A stretch of 64,000 bases of DNA, taken from assembly GCF_000009765.2 (NCBI RefSeq), contig NC_003155.5, positions 7,998,001 to 8,062,000 on the forward strand, read 5' to 3'. Each line of letters starts with the position of its first letter. Positions within the stretch are counted from its first letter, which is position 1. A program made the translations under genes and the position numbers. The notes under the pieces are model-generated. The model was not told the DNA's origin. It was given only the letters and a program-made list of their open reading frames with translations, and ran no database searches. Source of the DNA: Streptomyces avermitilis MA-4680 = NBRC 14893. GTDB lineage: Bacteria; Actinomycetota; Actinomycetes; Streptomycetales; Streptomycetaceae. Of the stretch, positions 42,205 through 50,456 are shown piece by piece.

Positions 42205-42960
42205 TCAGGCCAGGAAGCCCCGCAGCAGTGCCGCCGTCCCCCCGCAGTGCTCCCGCATCATCTCCCGGGCGCCGTCCGCGTCCCCGTCCAGCACCGCCTC
42301 CACCAGTGCGGCGTGCTGCCGCTGCGAGTGCTCCAGGTTGCGCACCAGGAGGGGGATGCAGTCCAGCAGGTCGTTGACCGTCGCGCGTACGGCCGCGTAC
42401 TGCGCGGTGAGGGACGGGGAACCGCCCAGTTCGGCGAGCGTGAGGTGGAGGAGCGTGTCCAGGCGGCGGTAGTCGGCGAGCGGTGCGTCCTGGGTGCGGG
42501 CGAGGGCCTCGCGCAGCCGGTCCTCCTGCTCCGCCGTGAGGCCGTGGGCCGCGCACAGGCCCGCCGCGCCGACCTCCAGCACCTCACGGAAGCGCAGTAC
42601 GTCCTCCATGTCCACCTTCTCGATGCGGCGGCGCAGCTCGTCCTCGCCGCCCGCATCGGCCCTCGGCAGGACGAACGTGCCGCCGTACCGGCCGCGCCGC
42701 GACTCCACCAGACCCTGGTCCTGGAGCACCTTGAGGACCTCGCGCAGCGTCACCCGGCTGATACCGAGACGTTCCGCCAGCTCCCGCTCCGAGGGCAGCC
42801 GTTCGCCCCCCGGCACCAGTCCGAGCCGGACGACCTGGAGGATCTGCTCCAGCGCCTCCTCGAAGCCGTTGCCCGCCCGCACCGGACGCAGTACCGGCGC
42901 CAGCCGGTCCCCCCGGCCGCCGAGGCCGCCGAGGTCATCATCGGAATCCGCCTGTGGCAT
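42205..42960 (-). CDS. GntR/FadR-family regulator of the amine catabolism cluster
   Basis: 251 residues from ATG 42960. Winged HTH about 35-105 (LPSERELAERLGISRVTLRE, VLKVLQDQGLVESRRGRYGG) and an all-helical FCD ligand-binding domain with His/Asp residues for metal (RFREVLEVGAAGLCAA, LDTLLHLTLAELGGSPSL, HAALVEAVLDGDADGAREMM). Divergent from the GlnA4-like gene with 75 bases between starts, so it probably controls that operon and the puuD gene behind it. Confidence 0.9.
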   Translation of the reverse strand: MPQADSDDDLGGLGGRGDRLAPVLRPVRAGNGFEEALEQILQVVRLGLVPGGERLPSERELAERLGISRVTLREVLKVLQDQGLVESRRGRYGGTFVLPRADAGGEDELRRRIEKVDMEDVLRFREVLEVGAAGLCAAHGLTAEQEDRLREALARTQDAPLADYRRLDTLLHLTLAELGGSPSLTAQYAAVRATVNDLLDCIPLLVRNLEHSQRQHAALVEAVLDGDADGAREMMREHCGGTAALLRGFLA

Positions 42961-43035
42961 CTGGCCGTGCCCCCTTCCCAAGCAATGGTTCTCGGCAATA
43001 CCTTATGGCTCTCGGCTGACCGAAGGAGCCCTCCC

Positions 43036-44400
43036 GTGGCAGACCGCACACCACCGCTCGGTGTCGAGGAGCTGCACGCCCTCGTCGCGGGCGGCGAGAT
43101 CGACACTGTCGTCCTCGCGTTCCCCGATATGCAAGGGCGCCTCCAGGGCAAGCGGTTCGCCGCGCGCTTCTTCCTCGACGAGGTGCTGGAGCACGGCACG
43201 GAGGGATGCAACTACCTGCTCGCCGTCGACACCGACATGAACACCGTCGACGGCTATGACATGTCCTCCTGGGACCGCGGGTACGGCGACTTCGCCATGC
43301 ATCCCGACCTGAGCACGCTGCGCCAGGTGCCGTGGAACGCGGGCACGGCGCTGCTGATCGCCGACCTCGCCTGGAACGACGGATCGCCGGTGGTCGCCGC
43401 CCCCCGCCAGATCCTGCGTCGCCAGCTCGACCGGCTCGCCGCCCTCGGCTACACCGCCCAGGTCGGCACCGAGCTGGAGTTCATCGTCTTCAAGGACACC
43501 TACGAGCAGGCCTGGGACGCCGGATACAAGGGGCTCACACCGGCCAACCAGTACAACATCGACTACTCGGTGCTCGGGACGGGACGGATCGAACCCCTGC
43601 TGCGCCGCATCCGCAACGAGATGCAGGCCGCGGGCCTCACCGTCGAGTCGGCCAAGGGCGAGTGCAACCCCGGCCAGCACGAGATCGTGTTCCGGTACGA
43701 CGAGGCCCTGGTCACCTGCGACCAGCACGCCGTCTACAAGACCGGCGCCAAGGAGATCGCCGCCCAGGAGGGCGTGTCGATCACCTTCATGGCCAAGTAC
43801 AACGAGCGCGAGGGCAACTCCTGCCACATCCACCTGTCGCTGGCGGACGCGGACGGCACCAACGCCATGGCCGGCGACGGACCCGGCGGCATGTCGGACG
43901 TCATGCGCCACTTCCTCGCCGGGCAGCTCGCCGCGCTGCGCGACTTCTCACTTCTGTACGCGCCCAACATCAACTCGTACAAGCGGTTCCAGCCGGGCTC
44001 CTTCGCGCCGACCGCCGTGGCCTGGGGCTACGACAACCGCACCTGCGCGCTGCGGGTGGTCGGCCACGGCCGCTCGATGCGCTTCGAGAACCGGCTCCCC
44101 GGCGGTGACGTCAACCCGCACCTCGCCGTCGCCGGACTCGTCGCGGCCGGCCTGTACGGCATCGAGCACAAGCTGGAGCTGCCCGAGGCCTGCGCGGGCA
44201 ACGCCTACGCCGCCGAGTACGAGCACGTCCCCACCACCCTGCGCGAGGCGGCCGAACTCTGGGAGAACAGCCCCATCGCCAAGGCCGCCTTCGGCGACGA
44301 CGTGGTCGCCCACTACCGCAACATGGCGCGCGTCGAACTGAAGGCCTTCGACGCCGCGGTGACCGACTGGGAGCTGCGCCGCTCCTTCGAACGCCTGTGA
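43036..44400 (+). CDS. glnA4: Glutamine synthetase-like gamma-glutamylamide ligase (GlnA4 type)
   Basis: 454 residues from GTG 43036, preceded by AAGGAG. Glutamine-synthetase fold with ATP- and metal-binding elements (VGTELEFIVFKDTYE, VESAKGECNPGQHEIVFRYD, SCHIHLSL, NSYKRFQPGSFAPTAVAWGYDNRTCALRV, MRFENRLPGGDVNPHLAVAG). Deviations around NPGQ/EF separate it from true GlnA. The S. coelicolor gene at this position, GlnA4, joins glutamate to ethanolamine; relatives use polyamines. Together with the following dehydrogenases this allows amine use as nitrogen source. The exact amine is inferred from synteny. Confidence 0.9.
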   Translation: MADRTPPLGVEELHALVAGGEIDTVVLAFPDMQGRLQGKRFAARFFLDEVLEHGTEGCNYLLAVDTDMNTVDGYDMSSWDRGYGDFAMHPDLSTLRQVPWNAGTALLIADLAWNDGSPVVAAPRQILRRQLDRLAALGYTAQVGTELEFIVFKDTYEQAWDAGYKGLTPANQYNIDYSVLGTGRIEPLLRRIRNEMQAAGLTVESAKGECNPGQHEIVFRYDEALVTCDQHAVYKTGAKEIAAQEGVSITFMAKYNEREGNSCHIHLSLADADGTNAMAGDGPGGMSDVMRHFLAGQLAALRDFSLLYAPNINSYKRFQPGSFAPTAVAWGYDNRTCALRVVGHGRSMRFENRLPGGDVNPHLAVAGLVAAGLYGIEHKLELPEACAGNAYAAEYEHVPTTLREAAELWENSPIAKAAFGDDVVAHYRNMARVELKAFDAAVTDWELRRSFERL

Positions 44401-45788
44401 GGCCCCACGTGTCGCACCCGCACGAACTCGTCGTCCTCGACCCGGCGACCGAGGAGGTCGTCGCCACCGTCCCGGCCGCGACGCCGCAGGACGTCGACGC
44501 GGCCGTCGTACGCGCCTCGAAGGCGCAGGTACGGTGGGCCGCCCTCGCTCCGGGCGAGCGCGCCCGGCTGCTGCGCCGCTTCGCCGTCGTCGTCGACGAA
44601 CACCTGGAGGAGCTCGCCCGGCTGGAGGTCCGCGAGGCCGGTCACGTCATCGGCAACGCCCGCTGGGAGGCGGGCAACGTCCGGGATCTGCTCGACTACG
44701 CGGCCGGGGGAGTGGAGCGGCTGACCGGCCGTCAGATCCCGGTGCCGGGCGGCCTCGACATCACGATCCTCGAACCGCTCGGCGTGGTGGGTGTCATCGC
44801 GCCCTGGAACTTCCCGATGCCGATCGCGGCCTGGGGCACCGCCCCGGCGCTCGCCGCCGGCAACGCCGTCATCCTCAAGCCCGCCGAGACCACACCGCTG
44901 ACCGCCCTGCGGCTCGCCGAACTCGCCCTGGAGGCGGGGCTTCCCGAGCACCTCTTCCAGGTCCTGCCGGGTGCGGGGCCCGTCGCGGGCAACGCGCTGG
45001 TCGAGCACCCGGGGGTCGCGAAGATCGTCTTCACCGGGTCGACGGCCGTGGGCAAACAGGTGTGGGCGAAGGGTTCGGCCCTTCTCAAGCGCGTCACCCT
45101 CGAACTCGGCGGCAAGAGCCCGAACATCGTCTTCGCCGACGCGGATGTCGAGGCCGCGGCCGCCGCGGCTCCCATGGCCTTCCTCGACAACTCCGGCCAG
45201 GACTGCTGCGCCCGCACCCGCATCCTCGTCCAGCGTTCCGTGTACGACCGCTTCCTCGCACTGCTCGCCCCGGCCGTCGAGTCCGTCGCCGTCGGCGACC
45301 CCTTGGACGAGCGGACCGCGATGGGCCCGCTGATCTCCAAGGTCCAGCTGGAGCGCGTACGGTCGTACGTCCCGGCCGGCGCCCCCGCCCTGCGCGGCAA
45401 GGCGCCCGAAGGCCCCGGCTTCTGGTTCCCGCCCACCGTCCTGACCGACGTCGACCCCCACGCGCCCGTAGCCGTCGAGGAGGTCTTCGGACCCGTCGCC
45501 GTCGTGCTGCCGTTCGAGGACGAGGCGGACGCCGTCCGGCTCGCCAACGCCACCGAGTACGGCCTCGCCGGTTCGATCTGGACCCGGGACGTCGGCCGCG
45601 CCCTGCGCGTCTCGGGGGCCGTCCGGGCCGGCAACCTGTCCGTCAACTCCCACTCCAGCGTCCGCTACTGGACACCGTTCGGCGGCTTCAAGCAGTCGGG
45701 CATCGGCCGCGAACTCGGCCCGGACGCCCTCACCGCCTTCACCGAAACCAAGAACGTCTTCATCAGTACGGAGGGCCCCGCACAGTGA
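44397..45788 (+). CDS. Aldehyde dehydrogenase of the amine pathway
   Basis: 463 residues from GTG 44397, which overlaps the ligase stop by 4 bases; GTG 44409 is an alternative. NAD(P) aldehyde dehydrogenase signatures: VGVIAPWNFPMPIAAWGTAP, VILKPAETTPLTALRLAELA, FTGSTAVGK, ELGGKSPNI (general base Glu) and NSGQDCCARTRIL (nucleophile Cys), then EEVFGPVAVVLPF. It probably oxidises the aldehyde formed from the gamma-glutamylated amine. Confidence 0.93.
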   Translation: MRPHVSHPHELVVLDPATEEVVATVPAATPQDVDAAVVRASKAQVRWAALAPGERARLLRRFAVVVDEHLEELARLEVREAGHVIGNARWEAGNVRDLLDYAAGGVERLTGRQIPVPGGLDITILEPLGVVGVIAPWNFPMPIAAWGTAPALAAGNAVILKPAETTPLTALRLAELALEAGLPEHLFQVLPGAGPVAGNALVEHPGVAKIVFTGSTAVGKQVWAKGSALLKRVTLELGGKSPNIVFADADVEAAAAAAPMAFLDNSGQDCCARTRILVQRSVYDRFLALLAPAVESVAVGDPLDERTAMGPLISKVQLERVRSYVPAGAPALRGKAPEGPGFWFPPTVLTDVDPHAPVAVEEVFGPVAVVLPFEDEADAVRLANATEYGLAGSIWTRDVGRALRVSGAVRAGNLSVNSHSSVRYWTPFGGFKQSGIGRELGPDALTAFTETKNVFISTEGPAQ

Positions 45789-46576
45789 CCGAAGCGACCG
45801 AACAGACCAGCTGCCGCCGCCTCGTCGGACGGACCGCCGTCATCACCGGGGCCGGCAGCGGCATCGGCCTCGCCACCGCGCGCCGGCTCGCCTCCGAGGG
45901 CGCCCATGTCGTCTGCGGCGACATCGACGAGGTCAGCGGCAAGGCGGCCGCCGACGAGGTCGGCGGCACCTTCGTGCAGGTCGACGTGACCGACGCCGAA
46001 CAGGTCGAGGCGCTCTTCAGGACCGCGTACGACACCTACGGCTCCGTCGACATCGCCTTCAACAACGCGGGCATCTCACCTCCCGACGACGACTCCATCC
46101 TGGAGACCGGCCTGGAGGCCTGGAAGCGGGTCCAGGAGGTCAACCTCACCTCCGTCTACCTGTGCTGCAAGGCCGCCATCCCCTACATGCGACGCCAGGG
46201 CCGGGGCTCCATCATCAACACCGCGTCGTTCGTGGCCCGGATGGGCGCGGCGACCTCGCAGATCTCGTACACGGCCTCCAAGGGCGGTGTGCTCGCCATG
46301 TCCCGCGAACTGGGTGTGCAGTTCGCCCGCGAGGGCATCCGGGTCAACGCCCTGTGCCCCGGCCCGGTGAACACCCCCCTCCTCCAGGAACTCTTCGCCA
46401 AGGACCCGGAACGGGCCGCGCGCCGGCTCGTGCACATCCCGGTCGGGCGGTTCGCCGAGGCCGACGAGATCGCCGCCGCCGTGGCCTTCCTCGCCAGCGA
46501 TGACTCGTCGTTCGTGAACGCGACCGATTTCCTGGTGGACGGCGGGATCTCCGGCGCGTACGTCACACCCCTGTAG
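45785..46576 (+). CDS. Short-chain dehydrogenase/reductase of the amine pathway
   Basis: 263 residues from GTG 45785, coupled to the aldehyde dehydrogenase by a 4-base overlap. Classical SDR: VITGAGSGIGLATARRLASE (cofactor), FNNAGISP, IINTASFVAR with catalytic Ser, and YTASKGG (Tyr-x-x-x-Lys). In the ethanolamine/polyamine pathway it would oxidise a hydroxyl group, giving the aldehyde, before the dehydrogenase acts. Last gene of the tight run; the secreted phosphatase gene begins 24 bases later. Confidence 0.93.
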   Translation: MTEATEQTSCRRLVGRTAVITGAGSGIGLATARRLASEGAHVVCGDIDEVSGKAAADEVGGTFVQVDVTDAEQVEALFRTAYDTYGSVDIAFNNAGISPPDDDSILETGLEAWKRVQEVNLTSVYLCCKAAIPYMRRQGRGSIINTASFVARMGAATSQISYTASKGGVLAMSRELGVQFAREGIRVNALCPGPVNTPLLQELFAKDPERAARRLVHIPVGRFAEADEIAAAVAFLASDDSSFVNATDFLVDGGISGAYVTPL

Positions 46577-46600
46577 GCCAGTTCGGTGTATGCACCTTCC

Positions 46601-47866
46601 ATGCGATACCGAGAGATCTTCGCGTGGATCCTGGTCGCGGCCGCCACGGTGGTGGCCGCACCAGCCGCCTCGGCCACCACCACCGGCCCTCGCAACTGCC
46701 CTCGCCTGTCAGGAAGTTGGTACGGCGACAACCGCGCCCGCCTCCAGCAGGTCATCGACGAGCGCGGCACCTGTGCCGGCCACCCCGGCAGCCACCCGGT
46801 CGCCGCGTTCGACTGGGACAACACGGTCACCAAGAACGACGTCACCGACGCCACCCTCGCCTGGGCCCTCCAGCACGACAGGATCCGGCGCCCGGCGCGC
46901 TGGAAGGACACCAGTAAGTGGCTCACGGACGCGGCGGACGCGGCCCTGACCGAGGCCTGCGGCACCGCCGTCCCCGCGGGCGCGCCCCTGCCGACCTCGA
47001 CGAACACCCGCTGCACCGACGAGATCCTCGAGATCCGCGAGAACGCGAAGACCATGAGCGGGGCCGCCGCCTTCACCGGTGACTTCGATCACCGGCGCAC
47101 GGTCCCGCAGTACGCCTGGGTGCCCCAGCTGTTCGCCGGGCACACGGTCGCGGAACTCTCGTCGTACGCGAGCAGGGCGCGTGAGGAGGCACTCGCGGCC
47201 CCCGTCGGCGCCACCCGGACCCTCGGCACCCACACGATCGCGGCCTACGTGCGCTACTACGACCAGCAGCGCGACCTGGTCCATGCCCTCCAGAAGGCCG
47301 GATTCGACGTCTACATCGTCTCCGCGGGCTCCGAGCCCGTCACCGAGGTCTGGTCGCGGGGCATCGGCATCGACGCGCGGCACACGATCGCGATCCGGTC
47401 GGTCCTCGACCGGCACGGGCGGATCACCACCTGGAACCAGGGCTGCGGCGACGTACCCGTCAGCCAGGGCGAGGCGATCCCGTACATCGACGGCAAGCGG
47501 TGCTGGATCAACCAGGAGATCTACGGCGTACGCGGCAAGGCGGCCTGGCAGCGCCAGAACCGGCCGCACCGGCCCGCCATCGCCGGCGGTGACGCGGACA
47601 CCGACGTCACCTTCGTCGGGGACGCCACCGGCGCCCACCTCGTGCTCAACCGGAACAAGAGCGAGCTGATGTGCCGGGCGTACGACGACGCCGACGGGCA
47701 CTGGCTGATCAACCCCATGTTCATCGAGCCACTGCCGCGCAGGCCCGCCCCCTACCCGTGCTCGACCGCCGCCTACAACGAACCCGACGGCGGCAAGGGG
47801 CCGGTCCGGCGGGAGGACGGTTCGGTGGTGCCGGACCAGGAGGACACCGTGTTCCGCATCCCGTAA
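46601..47866 (+). CDS. Secreted HAD-family phosphatase (phosphorylcholine-phosphatase-like)
   Basis: 421 residues from ATG 46601 (ATG 46586 is also in frame). Signal peptide about 1-28, cleaved after PAASA. HAD motif I is AFDWDNTVTKND (D-x-D-x-T with Asn), motif II FDVYIVSAGSEP, and motif IV region GGDADTDVTFVGDATG. Paired cysteines agree with an exported protein. The pattern resembles bacterial phosphocholine/phosphoethanolamine phosphatases of the PchP type. Next to an amine-degradation operon and 10 kb from a betaine importer, it might release ethanolamine or choline outside the cell; this is inference. Confidence 0.8.
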   Translation: MRYREIFAWILVAAATVVAAPAASATTTGPRNCPRLSGSWYGDNRARLQQVIDERGTCAGHPGSHPVAAFDWDNTVTKNDVTDATLAWALQHDRIRRPARWKDTSKWLTDAADAALTEACGTAVPAGAPLPTSTNTRCTDEILEIRENAKTMSGAAAFTGDFDHRRTVPQYAWVPQLFAGHTVAELSSYASRAREEALAAPVGATRTLGTHTIAAYVRYYDQQRDLVHALQKAGFDVYIVSAGSEPVTEVWSRGIGIDARHTIAIRSVLDRHGRITTWNQGCGDVPVSQGEAIPYIDGKRCWINQEIYGVRGKAAWQRQNRPHRPAIAGGDADTDVTFVGDATGAHLVLNRNKSELMCRAYDDADGHWLINPMFIEPLPRRPAPYPCSTAAYNEPDGGKGPVRREDGSVVPDQEDTVFRIP

Positions 47867-47900
47867 GGGGCGCGGGGCGGCGGCATCGTAAGGTGCGGGG

Positions 47901-48833
47901 ATGAGCAGTACGCCTCCGCCCGGCTGGTACCGAGACCCGTCGTACCCGCTCGTCGAGCGCTGGTGGGACGGGTCCGCGTGGACCGACCACCGGCGTCAGC
48001 CCGAGACACCCCAGGAGCCCCTGGTGGGCCCGCGGCCGGCCGGCCGCGGGCCCGGCCGCGCCAAGGTGATCGCGCTCACCGCGGCCGGGGCCGTCCTGGT
48101 CGCCGCCGTCGTCACGGGGGTGGTGGTCCTGGCCCGCGACGCCGGCGGCAGCGGGAGCGGCGCCGAGGCGAAGACCACCGCCGGCTCCTCGGTGACCACC
48201 ACGCCCTCCGCGTCCGCGTCCGCGACCTGGCCCTCCGCCTCCGCCTCCGAACCGTCGGCCGACGACCCGTCCGTCGTCGAGGACGAACTCAACGGCATCA
48301 CAATGCCGTTGCCCGACGGCTGGGTCAGGGCCGAGAACGTGGCGGAGGACGACGTCGTCATGACCACGCCGGGTACGTACGACTGCCCCGGCGACCCCGG
48401 CCTGTGCCGTCACGGCCAGGTCCTGTCACGTACCGCCACGGCGAGCGACGCATCGCCGAAGGCGCTCGCCCGGGGCGACATCGCGGATGCCATGGACACG
48501 GCGTTCGACCGCGACGGCCTCGGCAGCCGGCCCTTCGGCGGCGTGACGTCGCACCGTGAGGTCAAGGCCGGCACGGTCGCCGTCGGCGGCCGCGCGGGGT
48601 ACTTCGTGCGCTGGCGCGTCACCACCGCGAAGGGGCCCGGCGGTTACGTCCAGTCGCTGGCCTTCCCGTCCAGCGTGGGCTCCGAGGCGCCGGTCATCGT
48701 CCGCTTCGCCTTCGACGCGGGCGCCGACGGGCCGCCGCTCACCGACATGGACAAGATCACCAAGGGGATCAGGCCGATCGGCGACCCGGCGACCGGCGGG
48801 GGCGTGGGCAGCAGCATCGGCGCGTCGAGGTAG
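47901..48833 (+). CDS. DUF2510 membrane protein of unknown function
   Basis: 310 residues. The N-terminus is a DUF2510 motif (PPPGWYRDPSYPLVERWWDG, SAWTDHRR), a short Trp-rich module common in actinobacterial membrane proteins. One membrane helix follows (about 53-75), then a Ser/Thr/Ala linker and an extracytoplasmic domain of about 200 residues (LPDGWVRAENVAEDDVVMTT) with a single Cys pair (CPGDPGLC). I do not recognise the outer domain. The gene's 3' end is the first unit of a 24-bp tandem array. Confidence 0.82.
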   Translation: MSSTPPPGWYRDPSYPLVERWWDGSAWTDHRRQPETPQEPLVGPRPAGRGPGRAKVIALTAAGAVLVAAVVTGVVVLARDAGGSGSGAEAKTTAGSSVTTTPSASASATWPSASASEPSADDPSVVEDELNGITMPLPDGWVRAENVAEDDVVMTTPGTYDCPGDPGLCRHGQVLSRTATASDASPKALARGDIADAMDTAFDRDGLGSRPFGGVTSHREVKAGTVAVGGRAGYFVRWRVTTAKGPGGYVQSLAFPSSVGSEAPVIVRFAFDAGADGPPLTDMDKITKGIRPIGDPATGGGVGSSIGASR

Positions 48834-48903
48834 CCGCGCGCAGACACGTCGAGGCGGCGGGACATGGACGCGTCGAGGCAGCCGGCACGGACGCGTCGAG
48901 GCA
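48820..48903. repeat. 24-bp tandem array anchored on the DUF2510 gene stop
   Basis: The core CGTCGAGG recurs at 48823, 48847, 48871 and 48894 (spacing 24, 24, 23). In the first unit the core is followed by TAGCC, which holds the TAG stop (48831-48833); units 3 and 4 have CAGCC instead. The array fills the left half of the gap between two convergent genes. Confidence 0.9.
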
Positions 48904-48908
48904 GCCCG

Positions 48909-48968
48909 CTACGGAAACGTGTGCCCCGCTACAGAAACGTGTGCCCTTCTACAGAAACGTGTGCCCCT
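48909..48968. repeat. 20-bp tandem array anchored on the stop of the convergent PLP-enzyme gene
   Basis: Three units of 20 bp (48909-48928, 48929-48948, 48949-48968), the third being CTACAGAAACGTGTGCCCCT. Read on the minus strand, the third unit encodes the last residues (GHTFL) and the TAG stop of the PLP-enzyme gene; two further copies of that end, including the TAG, lie beyond it. Confidence 0.95.
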
Positions 48969-50151
48969 CGCCCCGGTACGTCGGCACGGTCGCCGTCACC
49001 TCGTCGCCCTCGACGAGATGGAGCACGTCGAACCGCTCGCACAGCTCGCCCGCCTTGGCGTGCCGGAACCACACCTTGTCGCCGATGAGCAGATCGTCGG
49101 CGGGGGAGCCCAGCAGAGGCGTCTGCACCTCGCCGGGTCCCTCCTGGGGGTCGTACTTCAGTCCCTCCGGGAGGCAGGGGACCGGCAGCCGGTCGGCGCC
49201 AGCCGCGCCGGACGCGGGGTAGCCGCCGCCCAGCACGGTCACCACCCCGACCCCGGGCCTGCGCACGACGGGCTGCGCGAAGAGGGCGGCCGGACGCCCG
49301 CTGAACGAGGTGTAGTTGTCGAACAGCCGCGGCACGTACAGCCCGGAGCCGGCCGCGATCTCGGTCACCGCGTCCTCGGCGGCCGTGTGCTGCACGCTGC
49401 CGGTGCCGCCGCCGTTGACGAACTCCAGGTCGGGCGCCACGGCGCGGACCGCACGCACGACGTCGGCACGCCGCTGGGCCAGCTCCTTGCGCGCCGCGGC
49501 CTGCATCAGCCGGACGGCACGCGAGCGCACCGGCCGGCCGGCCACCGCGTCGCCGACGCCGGCGATGTGTCCCTCGTACGCCATGATCCCGACGAGCCGG
49601 AAGCCGGGCGTCCGCGCCACCGCGCGGGCCAGGTCGGCGACTTGGGCGGCGGAGTGCAGGGGGGAGCGGCGGGCGCCGACGCGGACGCGGCCCCCGAGGA
49701 GTTTGAGCGAGGTGTCCAACTCCAGGCAGACACGCACGACTTCGGTGCCGCCCTGGCGTGCCTCGTCGATCAGACGCAGCTGCGCGGGGTCGTCCACCAT
49801 GACGGTGACGGCGGCGGCGAGCTTGGGGTCGCCCGCCAGCTCGGAGAAGGCCTTGCGGTCCGCCGACGGGTAGGCGAGCAGGACGTCGTCGAACCCGGAG
49901 CGGGCGAGCCACAGGGACTCGGCGAGCGTGAACGACATGATGCCCGCGAAGCCGTCCCGGGCCAGCACGCGTTCGAGCAGGGCACGGCAGCGTACGGACT
50001 TGCTGGCGACGCGGACCGGCTTGCCGCCGGCCCGGCGGACCAGGTCGTCGGCGTTGGCGTCGAAAGCCTCCAGGTCCACGATCGCGACAGGGGCGTCGAG
50101 CTGAGCGGTGGCCCGATCGTAGCGGGCCCGGTCTGCGGCGCGGGCAGTCAT
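48949..50151 (-). CDS. Fold-III PLP-dependent amino acid deaminase/aldolase-like enzyme
   Basis: 400 residues. The N-terminal alanine-racemase-like TIM barrel carries the PLP lysine in KPVRVASKSVRC, and phosphate-binding regions FVNGGGTGSVQHTAA; the C-terminal beta domain ends LLIGDKVWFRHAKAGELCER, FDVLHLVEG, typical of D-threonine aldolase / D-serine dehydratase relatives. It probably acts on a D- or hydroxy-amino acid. The reaction is not certain. Stop is repeated downstream (see the 20-bp array). Confidence 0.85.
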   Translation of the reverse strand: MTARAADRARYDRATAQLDAPVAIVDLEAFDANADDLVRRAGGKPVRVASKSVRCRALLERVLARDGFAGIMSFTLAESLWLARSGFDDVLLAYPSADRKAFSELAGDPKLAAAVTVMVDDPAQLRLIDEARQGGTEVVRVCLELDTSLKLLGGRVRVGARRSPLHSAAQVADLARAVARTPGFRLVGIMAYEGHIAGVGDAVAGRPVRSRAVRLMQAAARKELAQRRADVVRAVRAVAPDLEFVNGGGTGSVQHTAAEDAVTEIAAGSGLYVPRLFDNYTSFSGRPAALFAQPVVRRPGVGVVTVLGGGYPASGAAGADRLPVPCLPEGLKYDPQEGPGEVQTPLLGSPADDLLIGDKVWFRHAKAGELCERFDVLHLVEGDEVTATVPTYRGEGHTFL

Positions 50152-50456
50152 GACCGAAGCCTGCCAGATGCGATTACCGCAGGGTAGGGGGACGTTCCGG
50201 GCAGATGCCCCGGGGGTGCGGACTGGTTCCCGTTACGGGCGTGTCAACCCGTAGAGTGACGCGCACGCGGCGAGGGGAACGACCTTGCCCGGGCGGGTGC
50301 GCCCGGGATGGCGGACCGGCCGGGCGGGTATGTCTGCCCGTGGCGGGCGATCCTGCGAGGTGTTTCCCGTACCCCGCGTGCAGACCGCTCCGCACAGGCG
50401 GTCGAACGCCCCCGGCAGGCCCCGGGGCGGCCCGGCCACAACGAAACGGGGGGTGC
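50152..50456. promoter_or_regulatory. Divergent promoter region of the PLP-enzyme and Pro-rich protein genes
   Basis: 305 bases with no credible gene. GTGTCAACCCGTAGAGTGAC (50240-50259) carries a possible -10 element (TAGAGT) for rightward transcription, leaving a leader of about 200 bases. No strong hairpin or repeat was seen. The open frame that continues upstream of 50457 has an arginine-rich, non-protein-like composition. Confidence 0.35.
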
